Positions 31,205 through 39,900 of a stretch of DNA of 64,000 nt are shown piece after piece. A program made the position numbers and the translations under genes. Within the stretch, counting starts at the first letter, position 1. Every line of letters begins with the position of its first letter. The stretch comes from Pectobacterium atrosepticum. Its GTDB lineage: Bacteria; Pseudomonadota; Gammaproteobacteria; Enterobacterales; Enterobacteriaceae. The stretch lies in assembly GCA_019056595.1 (NCBI GenBank), contig CP036163.1:1736001-1800000 (forward strand), read 5' to 3'. The notes under the pieces are model-generated. The model had not been told where the DNA came from. It worked only from the letters and a program-made list of their open reading frames with translations, and did no database searches.

Positions 31205-32941
31205 CTAAATTTTTAGGACTTTCATGCCGAAATCGTCAGGATTAACGATATTTTCGAGCTTACCGACCTGCAATAAGTCGCCATTAGAAACGACACTGCT
31301 GATATTGGTATCAGGAAAGCGAAGGTTCTTGATGAGATGCACCACGATAGGCTTGCCCTTTTTATCAATATCCATCACCCACCCAAGAAAGCCTCCCGAG
31401 TATTTCGCCAGACTGCCTATTGGGTAGAGGCCGTAAATCTGCACGTATTTGACCAACACGGTCTTATCATAGGCACCGCTCGCCTCATAGATTTTGCGGT
31501 AGGTAGCCAATGGCGTGCGAGGAGAAATGCCATTACGCGCATACCTCAGCTTATTAATTGCCTTAATCACGGACACTAATCGGACTAACTCCGATAGCCG
31601 ATCGGCGCGCTTGCCTTGCGGATAGCCGCTACCGTCCAAACGCTCGTTAGCATTTTCTATCACATCGCAACACGTGGGGCTGAGCACCCAACCTAATTCA
31701 TGAAGTTTCGCACACAGCACGCCTACATGACCGCTAAGGATCGCCTTCTGCGCCGGGTTCATATTCACTTTCAGCGACGGAAGACGGGCGTTTACTAGCA
31801 GCGGCTTGCCCATCGTGTGGAGTAACGCGCCTAACACCGCCTCACGCACCTGAGGATTATGTGGGTCGGAAATTAACAGCATATCAGCCAGCTTCCCCGC
31901 GACCTGCACCGCATGTCTGACCCAATCCGCCTCATCGCGCAGGAATGACAGCGCGTACAGAAAGGCTTTTCTCTCTTTTTTGACCATATAGAGCAAGGTG
32001 TCAACGCAGTCGTAAAAGATATCAATAGGCAGTTGATTGCGCGTTTTCATGTACATCAGCCCAATCTGAAGCCGATGAGCAACCTCCATCACTCCTCGTT
32101 CCATGGGCGTCTGACGAGTACGTTTCTCTCGCTCCTGACTTTCTCGCAGCAATATGTTTTTCTCCTTGGTGCCCGGAATGAACAACGGGGACGAATACAC
32201 CATGCTGCCAGTGACGCCGGTTCGGTATGCCGCCTCTCTTTCCGACTCATTCGTGTAGTGAAGCAAGGCTTCCGACTGGGATGAAGACAAATTGATAAAT
32301 TGGATGCCGACGGCTGCATAGCCATTATTCCCAAAGGGCCGTATATGGCGAATTTTCCCCTCGGCATAAAAACTTTCTCCGTTAGGGAATTCAAGCGTGA
32401 TTCCGGGAATATCTTGACCCACTTCAATCGCGATACTCTCAACCAGATCGATTTCAACCATACATCCACCAGTCGATAAATTACGCACCATCCCGGGCAC
32501 ATTAAGCGCATGTAGATAAACTTCAATGCGAGCACGGGCCTGCATACCAAGAATAAAGGGAATACGAATCGCCCCCCTGTTTTCCGTGACAAAAACAGAC
32601 TCTGGCAAGCGACATTCCAGACGATAAAACATACTGTCCGTCTTGAATAATTGGGTAGGGATATTACAAAGACTGTAGGTTTCTCGTTCGATGCTCTCCG
32701 TGCCTTTGAGTGCCTCCAGATCAAAATTCAAGCCACCATCGACAAGATACTTATCGATATCCGAGCCAGAATATTCAACATCTAATACCATACGACCTTT
32801 ATTCAGGTTCAGTTCCGCAACATCTGCTTTCAATGCATATAGCATATCTTTGGCATAGACAGACATCACATAGGTATGTTGCAGCAATGCGCTAATCACT
32901 TTAGCGGGAGGAGGAGAAAAGTGTTCCACGATAAAATCCAC
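31205..32941 (-). CDS. YcgR-like PilZ protein with degenerate HD-GYP domain
   Basis: This 578-residue cytoplasmic protein appears to have two c-di-GMP modules. Residues ~1-110 resemble a YcgR N-terminal domain. A PilZ domain follows with RGAIR (122-126) and NLSTGG (154-159), the RxxxR and N/D-x-S-x-x-G binding pattern. A charged linker (about 255-285) leads to an HD-GYP-like domain with GSGYP (437-441). The catalytic pair HD is replaced by HT (LHTMGK, 375-376), and the usual HHE before GYP is NANE, so hydrolysis of c-di-GMP is doubtful. A role as a c-di-GMP-responsive regulator is inferred. It starts with GTG and is divergent from an EAL gene. Confidence 0.75.
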   Translation of the reverse strand: MDFIVEHFSPPPAKVISALLQHTYVMSVYAKDMLYALKADVAELNLNKGRMVLDVEYSGSDIDKYLVDGGLNFDLEALKGTESIERETYSLCNIPTQLFKTDSMFYRLECRLPESVFVTENRGAIRIPFILGMQARARIEVYLHALNVPGMVRNLSTGGCMVEIDLVESIAIEVGQDIPGITLEFPNGESFYAEGKIRHIRPFGNNGYAAVGIQFINLSSSQSEALLHYTNESEREAAYRTGVTGSMVYSSPLFIPGTKEKNILLRESQEREKRTRQTPMERGVMEVAHRLQIGLMYMKTRNQLPIDIFYDCVDTLLYMVKKERKAFLYALSFLRDEADWVRHAVQVAGKLADMLLISDPHNPQVREAVLGALLHTMGKPLLVNARLPSLKVNMNPAQKAILSGHVGVLCAKLHELGWVLSPTCCDVIENANERLDGSGYPQGKRADRLSELVRLVSVIKAINKLRYARNGISPRTPLATYRKIYEASGAYDKTVLVKYVQIYGLYPIGSLAKYSGGFLGWVMDIDKKGKPIVVHLIKNLRFPDTNISSVVSNGDLLQVGKLENIVNPDDFGMKVLKI

Positions 32942-33454
32942 CTATTAATGCGATGGTGATATACCCAAAAACCCAAAAAAGGATTTCTATTTTTTTAAAA
33001 AACGAATTATCACGTGGGATTAAAGTCTTTAGAAAATGTATATTATTACTAAGTGTAAATGTCACTCAGGAACAATTCCGAGTTGCTTCTCACCCCGATA
33101 TCATTATGAAACAACGATCTTAACATCGCTTATCATCCTAACAAGGATGACATGAAGTCACAACGATCGCACGCCCCATCAAATTGATCAAAATACAAAC
33201 AAAATAATCATAAAAACCAAACAAACGAGAATTATTAATAATAAATTCCATTAAAAATATCATTAATGGAATAAAACACAAACATCAATATAGATTTAAA
33301 CGATCATTAGTTTTTTGTTGATAGCCAAAAACTATCAAACAGGAATTATTGATCATTTAAAACAATTTCCAAATATTCCAAATTATTGTGTAGAATCCAA
33401 ACGAGCCATGTTATGGAATTCCTATTTCTATGGAGAGGGTGAGTAATCAGTAAA
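32942..33454. other. AT-rich divergent promoter region with palindromes
   Basis: This 513-bp spacer separates the divergent PilZ/HD-GYP and EAL genes and is much richer in A/T than the flanking cys genes. It contains a perfect 10-bp inverted repeat ATTCCATTAA/TTAATGGAAT (33245-33254, 33263-33272), a 7-bp inverted repeat TTGATAG/CTATCAA (33318-33324, 33332-33338), and GATCATT twice (33302 and 33351). No coding or RNA gene is seen. Such composition often goes with H-NS binding. Confidence 0.65.
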
Positions 33455-34195
33455 ATGAATACAACAACATTGAATATCGATGGAGAAATTCTTAGGCTAA
33501 CAGCAGAATTTCAGCCTATTATCCATCTCCCTAAAAATAAAATATTTCGCTATGAAGCCCTCGCCAGGTTTTATAACTCGGAAGGGGCACTCACACCAAC
33601 TCAGCAAACAATAGATAAAATTGAGAAGTGTCAAGCAATCGATAAAGTAACAGATTTTATTTTTGATGTTGTTTGTCAGGTAATAAAAAACAAAAACAGC
33701 ATGACAATATCATTCAACCTATCGCACTTACTTTTTAATAACACTCTCTATCTGGAAAGCTTATATCAGAAATGCTTAAGCAATAATGTTAGCCCACAGA
33801 ATATAGAAATAGAGATCAGTGAAAAAACGACCCGACAACAGTTAATTGATGGAATACCTTTTTTAAACCAAGCCAAAAAATATGGCTTTATGATTTCATT
33901 AGATGATTTTGGCGCAGGAAATCTACAGATAGACAGCTTGAGTTTGTTTAACTTCGATACGATAAAAATCGATCGCTCCATTATAGATGGCATTGGTAAA
34001 GAAGAAACAAAATCACAAAAACTAAAAGTCTTATTGAATAAACTTATTCCTCTTGGGGTAAATATTATCTGTGAGGGTGTTGAAAAAGCCACCGATTTAA
34101 ATCGATTAAATAAATACCATCCCATTGGTATTCAAGGATATATTTTCTATCGTCCATTAACGTTCAGCCAATTAAGGCTACTGGAAGGTTTTTAG
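33455..34195 (+). CDS. EAL-domain c-di-GMP phosphodiesterase
   Basis: This 246-residue stand-alone EAL protein keeps the catalytic set: EAL at 34-36, Asn88 (FNLS), Glu123 (EISE), Asp150-Asp151 (LDDFGAG), Lys171 (KIDRS), Glu207 (CEGVE) and Gln227 (IQGYIFYRP). It is probably able to open c-di-GMP to pGpG. There is no signal peptide, membrane segment or sensor domain. The gene is unusually A/T-rich for this genome (many Lys, Asn and Ile codons ending in A/T), suggesting transfer from elsewhere. It is divergent from the PilZ/HD-GYP gene. Confidence 0.85.
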   Translation: MNTTTLNIDGEILRLTAEFQPIIHLPKNKIFRYEALARFYNSEGALTPTQQTIDKIEKCQAIDKVTDFIFDVVCQVIKNKNSMTISFNLSHLLFNNTLYLESLYQKCLSNNVSPQNIEIEISEKTTRQQLIDGIPFLNQAKKYGFMISLDDFGAGNLQIDSLSLFNFDTIKIDRSIIDGIGKEETKSQKLKVLLNKLIPLGVNIICEGVEKATDLNRLNKYHPIGIQGYIFYRPLTFSQLRLLEGF

Positions 34196-34413
34196 CTTGT
34201 AGCTTGCACCCCAGCTTCTGCTGCCCTGTTCCTCGCAGGTTAGCGCGTCATAATCGGTCTGCGATATTCACTCCCACGATAAATCCCCCGCCAACAACGC
34301 CTTAGGCGATCGACATTAGCGAACAGGCTCACATTTCTGGCGTTCTCCCCAGGAATTTATCCTTTGCGCTAGCGCATCAATGCGATACTCACGCCAGTGG
34401 CAACGGGAGAAAA

Positions 34414-36096
34414 ATGATGTGGCAACGACGCGCGCTGGAACTCAATACGCAGGATATATGGCACTGGCAACAGGTCATCTCGATCGTCGATTACACCTGT
34501 GAACACGGCTTCAATACGCTGGTGCTGGGTGCGGCAGATTTACTGGATAAACTCGTGACGCCGGAAGCCTACAATAACGCGCGTTTTGACGATCGCATCA
34601 GCAGCCAGCAGCGTTCCCGCTGCGTTTACCTGAATCAGGTTGCGGCGCACTGCCGCGAACAGGGACTGTCGCTGTATCTGCAATGCAAAGAGCTGTCGTT
34701 TCCCACGGATCTACTGCTTCATCACCCAGAGTTACTCGGCGACAAACATAGCCTTCGCATGGATACCGATTTTTGGTGCGACTATCTTGCCGCCAAAGTC
34801 GAACTGCTGATGCAGCAAATCCCACGTCTGAGTGGCCTGCTGCTGGCGATCTCCAACAGCGATAGTTTGCTGCGCTTTTCTGCCCCTTCCGGCGATGAGA
34901 TCAACGGCGTCGTTCCCGTCACCACCCACTGGCCGACCAACGCCGACAGCGAGCAGATCTACCACCGGTTATTCTCCGCCGTCGCCCGCGTCATGCACTA
35001 TCACCAGCGCCATCTGGTGTTGCGCGCGTTTCCCGCCAGCCATCAGGATATCGGTAACGTTCTGAACGCCATTCGCACACTGCCGGAATCCGTCTCCGTC
35101 GCCATCAAAGTCACGCCAGAGCGCTTCTGGCCTGAATTTCCCAATAATCCAGCACTGTTGGACATTAGCGGGCGCGAAGTCTGGGTTGAGCTGGATCTGG
35201 CTGGCGAAGAGGTCGGCTGGGGCAATCTGCCCTTCCTACGCTACACCGAGGTACAAGGGCGGCTGCTGTGGTGCAGGGAGAAAAATCCCGCGATTGTCAG
35301 CGCGCTGTGCCGCATCAGTTGGGAGGGCGTCGATAATCACAGCGTGATCGGCACGCTAAGCGAGTTCACCCTGTTCGCCTGCTCCCGATTACTCACTAAC
35401 CAGACTGCATCAGCAAACGAAAGTACGCTGTTTGCACAGTGGTTAATGACGCGCTATCAGTGGCAGCCGGACGATAGCGTACTGCACACCATGCAGACCT
35501 TATTAGATCAGGCGCATCAGGCCGTTTCTCTGTCGCTATATACGCGTCACCACGTTTTTCATCGCCACAGCCTGCTGCCGACCAGCTTTGGTCAGGCAAT
35601 CTGGAGTCTGTACGGTCAGCTCAACCGTAACCACTGGCTGCCGGGTTCTGGGCAAGATATTACGTTCGACCCGCAGCATGCCGAGCTGGCATCGCAAAAC
35701 CTCTATCACATCGCGAAAGAGAAAGATGCCGCGTGGCAATTGGCAGAACAGTGCCAGCAGGCCGCACTGCAATTTTCCCGTGAACACACAATGCCGGAGG
35801 CGCTCAGACAGCGCTGGCAGCAGGAATGGCGTGGTCTGACACTGTATTGCCGCGCGTTTGTTCACGCACAGAAAGCCTTCTTTACGCTGCACTACTGCAA
35901 ACAGGTGGAGAACAACTGGACGCTGCGTGAAATCGCCAAAACCAATATTCAGGCGTTATACGGCATTGGGCATGAGATGGAGGATTTCTGCCTGCAACAC
36001 CGGGATTACCCGGTGAGCATGCATGTGATGTTTGATGCCGGGCGTCCGCGCGCGTTAGCCGATAGCCTGCAACAGCAGTTGGCTGAACTCGCGTAA
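34414..36096 (+). CDS. Unrecognised 560-residue protein in a pectin gene neighbourhood
   Basis: I cannot assign this protein to a family. It has no signal peptide or membrane segment, so it should be cytoplasmic. The N-terminal ~330 residues alternate hydrophobic strands and helices in a way that suggests a (beta/alpha) barrel (GFNTLVLGAADLL, GLSLYLQCKEL, LSGLLLAISNSD, HLVLRAFPAS, VWVELDL, GRLLWCRE). The rest is rich in Gln, His and Leu and looks helical. A barrel followed by a helical domain recalls intracellular glycosidases acting on uronic acids, but that is a guess. Its neighbours are a TogB-like binding protein and a GH28 enzyme. Confidence 0.55.
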   Translation: MMWQRRALELNTQDIWHWQQVISIVDYTCEHGFNTLVLGAADLLDKLVTPEAYNNARFDDRISSQQRSRCVYLNQVAAHCREQGLSLYLQCKELSFPTDLLLHHPELLGDKHSLRMDTDFWCDYLAAKVELLMQQIPRLSGLLLAISNSDSLLRFSAPSGDEINGVVPVTTHWPTNADSEQIYHRLFSAVARVMHYHQRHLVLRAFPASHQDIGNVLNAIRTLPESVSVAIKVTPERFWPEFPNNPALLDISGREVWVELDLAGEEVGWGNLPFLRYTEVQGRLLWCREKNPAIVSALCRISWEGVDNHSVIGTLSEFTLFACSRLLTNQTASANESTLFAQWLMTRYQWQPDDSVLHTMQTLLDQAHQAVSLSLYTRHHVFHRHSLLPTSFGQAIWSLYGQLNRNHWLPGSGQDITFDPQHAELASQNLYHIAKEKDAAWQLAEQCQQAALQFSREHTMPEALRQRWQQEWRGLTLYCRAFVHAQKAFFTLHYCKQVENNWTLREIAKTNIQALYGIGHEMEDFCLQHRDYPVSMHVMFDAGRPRALADSLQQQLAELA

Positions 36097-36166
36097 CGCA
36101 CCGGCCAGTAATATACCTTAATCAGTAAAACACCTTAGTCAGCAACTATCTTAGCCAGTCATTCGC

Positions 36167-37459
36167 TTAGCGAATCACTCGCTTCAGAATTCTCTCCCCA
36201 GAATTGCTGAAGTTTTTCGCCGACTCTTCGACGCTCTTTTTACTATAATCGAGCTGTTCGATGGTTTGCAGGATCAGGCTGGCAAGCTGGGGATCTTCAA
36301 GATAGGAAGAAACGGATGTTTGCATCGGCTTTTGCAACGCAAGCGATAATCCGGCAACCGACAGATCGTTGGTGTCCAGCTTCTGCTTTTCTTCTAGCGT
36401 ATGTCTGGCAATGCGGCTGAGCGGAATACCGCGCTCGGTCCCCATCAGCAGCGCCCCTTCAGGATCGTTCATCAGGAAATTCAGTAACAGCGCTGCTTCT
36501 TTCGGGTGTTTGGTGTTTTTGCTGATGGCAAACAGCATCGACGGTTTGAAGAACTGTCCTGAATTATCCGAACCTGGCGTCATAATATACGGCCCTAATT
36601 CAAGCTTGCCGGGTGCCGCCAGCGGATCGGCGTATTTCTTCACGACCGAAATCCACAGATGCGCACCACCGTATTCACCGTTAATCCAAGGGCGCGTTTC
36701 ATACATACCCACTTTGCCAAACGCGTTGTAATACTTCGAAGACGGCATTACGTGTTCGTCGATCAAACGCTTGTAGAAGCGGAACGCCTCGATCCATTGT
36801 GCCTCGCTGTAGTTAAAGCGTTTGTTCTTTTCGTCGATCATGCCGATCTGATATTTCTGCGTCATGTAATAGTTGATCAATTCCAGCATGCCTTCACCGC
36901 TGTCCTGCGCAGGCGAAGCAATCGGGAAATAGTTATCACCCAGTTTTTCTTTAAATACCTTGCCCGCATGGAACAGCTCATCCCAACTGGTTGGGTACGG
37001 CAGCCCGGCTTTCTTCCAGGTTTCCGTGTTGTAGTACATCACCAACGCATTCAGCGAGGTGGAAATCGCGTTCACCTTACCGTCGATGGTCGCTGGCTTT
37101 AGCGCGTCTTCGGGGAAATCCTGCAATTTCAGCGTATCGGTCAGCTTATTCAGGTCATAAAAGCCGGTGCCGGTCTTGGAAAAAATCGGCAGCCAGTTCC
37201 AGTTTACCTGGAGCACATCCGGCTCTTCACCGCTGGCAATCTGCGTCGTCAGACGAGATAAGTGCCCATCCCAACCGGTATATTCTGGTTTTACGCTGAT
37301 ATATGGATATTGTTTCTGAAAGGCTTCCAGCGCGGTCAACGTCGCCTGATGACGGCTGTTTCCTCCCCACCAAGAGACGCGTAATTCCACTGGATCAGCA
37401 GCCTGCGCAAGCGAACAGAGCGCAGAGAAGGCGATGAAAATCAGTCCAAGTAATCTCAT
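36167..37459 (-). CDS. Family-1 sugar-binding protein, TogB-like
   Basis: This 430-residue periplasmic solute-binding protein has a signal peptide (MRLLGLIFIAFSALCSLAQA|AD). The mature part shows the family-1 fold, with ELRVSWWGGNSRHQATLTALEAFQKQYP, GEEPDVLQVNWNWLPIF and YYNTETWKKAGLPYPTSWDEL. It resembles TogB, the oligogalacturonide receptor of the TogMNA importer in soft-rot bacteria. No permease or ATPase gene is beside it, so it must share a transporter encoded elsewhere or be a solitary receptor. Pectin-derived oligosaccharides are the inferred ligand. Confidence 0.75.
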   Translation of the reverse strand: MRLLGLIFIAFSALCSLAQAADPVELRVSWWGGNSRHQATLTALEAFQKQYPYISVKPEYTGWDGHLSRLTTQIASGEEPDVLQVNWNWLPIFSKTGTGFYDLNKLTDTLKLQDFPEDALKPATIDGKVNAISTSLNALVMYYNTETWKKAGLPYPTSWDELFHAGKVFKEKLGDNYFPIASPAQDSGEGMLELINYYMTQKYQIGMIDEKNKRFNYSEAQWIEAFRFYKRLIDEHVMPSSKYYNAFGKVGMYETRPWINGEYGGAHLWISVVKKYADPLAAPGKLELGPYIMTPGSDNSGQFFKPSMLFAISKNTKHPKEAALLLNFLMNDPEGALLMGTERGIPLSRIARHTLEEKQKLDTNDLSVAGLSLALQKPMQTSVSSYLEDPQLASLILQTIEQLDYSKKSVEESAKNFSNSGERILKRVIR

Positions 37460-38038
37460 TTTTCCCCCAACGACATTATTATTGTGTGGTGTGTCTGGCG
37501 TACTGGTGTGATGTGTAGATGAGAAAGCAGGTTGGGTACATAACCGCTATCGTTTTGGGAATCGACATCTCCCTGACCCTGACAAGATAGGCAGAACTTT
37601 TTTTATCGCGCCAGTCACCACAGTGGGAAAGCGTGTGATTTGCGGGGCTGACGGAAGAAATGTGGATGACCGAGTGGCGTTAGCGGGCGTTTCAACCACG
37701 CAGCATGAGTCCTATCTGATGCAGCAGGGAGGTGCCTCACATCATTAACTGGCTCACTACACCAAAAAGAGATTTGATTCACAAATAAGAAACACAAAAA
37801 CAACAAAATCACTCCACGTACGCGGCAAAAGAGAGAAAGCAGCCTAAAAGCGTGATGAAACACACACTGCATGAAGCTCCGTATCGTCCTCTTCGTTATG
37901 CCCTTCACATTCTCTTAAGCGGTATGCCCTGCGCTGTGAAGCCGGTTCCAAGCTCCGCAGATTTCATCGTGGCGGATCCTGCCGAACAACCCAAAACGTG
38001 CTGCAATGCGATAATGAAGGACAAAATTGGATCTCATC
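37460..38038. other. Intergenic region between TogB-like and GH28 genes
   Basis: This 579-bp divergent spacer must carry both promoters. GT-rich sequence lies next to the binding-protein gene. I found no convincing KdgR or CRP operator and no believable gene; reading frames here lack ribosome sites and family features. Confidence 0.5.
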
Positions 38039-39391
38039 ATGAAACATTCTATTCAGTCATACTCCCCCGCCGCTGATGGTGTCACACCGGATACCGCCAT
38101 TTTTCAGCAGGCTATCGATCGGATTGCGGCACAGGGCGGCGGCACACTGACGGTAGAACCGGGGCGCTATCTGTTAGGGGGATTACTGCTGCCTTCCAAT
38201 TTTTGTCTGCAACTGGAGGCGGGTGCGGAGCTGATCGTCAGCGGCGACTATGAACAGTTTGCGCAAGCCACGACGATCAGCATGGCCGAACTGTCGCACC
38301 GTGCGTTTCTTTATGCCTATCAACAGCGCAATATCACGATCTGCGGTCAGGGTAAGATCATGGGGAATGCCGATGCCTATTTTTCTGCGGAACCTGACGA
38401 TCAGGGCTATCGCCTGCCAGCAAAATATCGCCCGCGCATTGTGGTCTTTGAGGATTGCGAACACGTTCGCCTGTGTGATTTTACGATTGAACACGCTCCG
38501 ATGTGGACCGTGCATCTGGTCAGTTGTCGCCAGATCATCGTCGAACGTTTGACGATTGATAACGATCTGAGCATGGCGAATACCGATGCGCTGGATCTCG
38601 ACAGCTGTCAGCAGGTGCAAATCAGCAACTGTTCATTAAGCGCCGCCGACGATGCGCTGTGCATCAAAACCACCCATAAGCCACCTCACCTGCAACGTAA
38701 GGTACAACAGGTTGTCATCAGCAACTGCCTGCTGCGATCCAAGAGTTGCGCGCTGAAAATCGGCACCGAAACCTTTGCCGATATCGAAGATATTTCCGTC
38801 AGCAACTGCGCTATTTATGACACTAACCGCGCAATCGGCCTGATCTCCCGCGATGGTGGCGCATTCCGACGCCTGCAATTCAGCAACATCACGTTCCAGT
38901 GCGTTGCCGCACATCCGTGCCACTGGGGCAAAGCCGATCCGATCTTTATCTCCGTGCGCTATCGCGATCCCGCCATCGAACCGGGCCGGATCGAAGCAGT
39001 GCAATTTTCCCAGATCGCAGGGATCAGCGAAGGAGCGATTAACCTGCACAGTACGCCCGTAGGCTACATTCGCGATATCCATTTCCACACCGTACACCTT
39101 GAACAACGGCAGAGCAATTCACCGGAACAGGGCATGTACGATGTGCGCCCGCCCTGCAACCCGGAACGCCCAACAGGAATGGGGCTGGATAATGCGTATC
39201 GAGTCGATCCTGCGACAGGCCGCGCCTTCGGTGTCGAGCATTACCCAGGCGGCATGCCCGCCCTCTTTGCCCGTGGCGTCCTGAACCTGACTACTAGCCA
39301 TATGACGTTCCACCGCCCCGATCCGCTGCCATCCGGCTGGCATCACACTGCGATCGTGCAGTTGGAAGAAATCGTGCAGTTGGAAGAATAA
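38039..39391 (+). CDS. GH28 family polygalacturonase-like enzyme, cytoplasmic
   Basis: This 450-residue GH28 right-handed beta-helix protein has the catalytic Asp motifs [10 protein letters not shown] (about residues 180-190) and [10 protein letters not shown]. The usual GHG and RIK motifs are replaced by IGTETF and [10 protein letters not shown], which points to an exo-acting or divergent specificity. There is no signal peptide, so it probably cleaves imported oligogalacturonides inside the cell. ATG 38039 was chosen; TTG at 38027, five bases after AAGGA, is a real alternative adding four residues. The last 12 residues are an exact IVQLEE duplication. Confidence 0.8.
   Translation: MKHSIQSYSPAADGVTPDTAIFQQAIDRIAAQGGGTLTVEPGRYLLGGLLLPSNFCLQLEAGAELIVSGDYEQFAQATTISMAELSHRAFLYAYQQRNITICGQGKIMGNADAYFSAEPDDQGYRLPAKYRPRIVVFEDCEHVRLCDFTIEHAPMWTVHLVSCRQIIVERLTIDNDLSMANTDALDLDSCQQVQISNCSLSAADDALCIKTTHKPPHLQRKVQQVVISNCLLRSKSCALKIGTETFADIEDISVSNCAIYDTNRAIGLISRDGGAFRRLQFSNITFQCVAAHPCHWGKADPIFISVRYRDPAIEPGRIEAVQFSQIAGISEGAINLHSTPVGYIRDIHFHTVHLEQRQSNSPEQGMYDVRPPCNPERPTGMGLDNAYRVDPATGRAFGVEHYPGGMPALFARGVLNLTTSHMTFHRPDPLPSGWHHTAIVQLEEIVQLEE
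39353..39388 (+). repeat. Perfect 18-bp tandem duplication at the end of the GH28 gene
   Basis: The unit ATCGTGCAGTTGGAAGAA occurs twice in a row (39353-39370 and 39371-39388), directly before the TAA. It adds one extra IVQLEE in frame. Confidence 0.95.
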
Positions 39392-39402
39392 GCACTTTCG
39401 GG

Positions 39403-39429
39403 TAGTATGCGACGGCTTTTTGCATACTA
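39403..39429 (+). promoter_or_regulatory. Inverted repeat in front of queD
   Basis: Arms TAGTATGC (39403-39410) and GCATACTA (39422-39429) are perfect, with an 11-nt loop ending in five T. It lies 45 bp before the queD start. It could be a weak GH28 terminator or a queD leader structure. Confidence 0.5.
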
Positions 39430-39473
39430 TGTTCTGGAAGCCCCTTTTTCAGAACGAAACCGGGAACATCGCT

Positions 39474-39836
39474 ATGGTCACGACACTATTTAAAGATTTT
39501 CAGTTTGAAGCCGCACATCATTTGCCTCACGTGCCGGAAGGCCACAAATGCGGGAGACTGCATGGGCACTCTTTCATGGTGAGACTGGAAATTACCGGTG
39601 AAGTAGATCCGTATACCGGCTGGGTGATGGATTTCTCTGAACTGAAAGCTGCGTTCAAGCCGACATGGGAACGGTTGGATCATCACTATCTGAATGAGAT
39701 CCCCGGTCTGGAAAACCCAACCAGCGAAGTGCTGGCACACTGGATCTGGCAACAGCTGAAGCCGACATTACCGCTGCTCAGCGCCGTGATGGTGAAAGAA
39801 ACCTGCACTGCTGGCTGCGTCTATAAAGGCGAGTAA
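39474..39836 (+). CDS. queD: 6-carboxy-5,6,7,8-tetrahydropterin synthase
   Basis: QueD makes 6-carboxytetrahydropterin from dihydroneopterin triphosphate, the first committed step to queuosine. Zinc histidines lie in FEAAHHLPH and RLHGHSF, the catalytic Cys in HKCGRLHG, and [21 protein letters not shown] is the family signature. ATG 39474 ([16 protein letters not shown]) gives 120 residues against 121 in E. coli; upstream in-frame codons would add 18 unlikely residues. In E. coli queD lies next to cysJ; here eight kb of accessory genes intervene. Confidence 0.95.
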   Translation: MVTTLFKDFQFEAAHHLPHVPEGHKCGRLHGHSFMVRLEITGEVDPYTGWVMDFSELKAAFKPTWERLDHHYLNEIPGLENPTSEVLAHWIWQQLKPTLPLLSAVMVKETCTAGCVYKGE

Positions 39837-39900
39837 CGAAGAAGTGGTATGAAGTAGTATGTAGTCTGGCGTGAAGATCCCTCTCTCACGCCCCCTGATA

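Noticed and set aside
37615-37908. A 97-codon minus-strand reading frame upstream of the GH28 gene.
   Set aside because: It has no ribosome site, no recognisable domain and atypical composition, and it overlaps the region needed for two divergent promoters.
37460-38060. Possible KdgR box overlapping the GH28 start (ATGAAACATTCTATTCA).
   Set aside because: Only the left half fits the KdgR consensus, and it lies partly inside the coding region.
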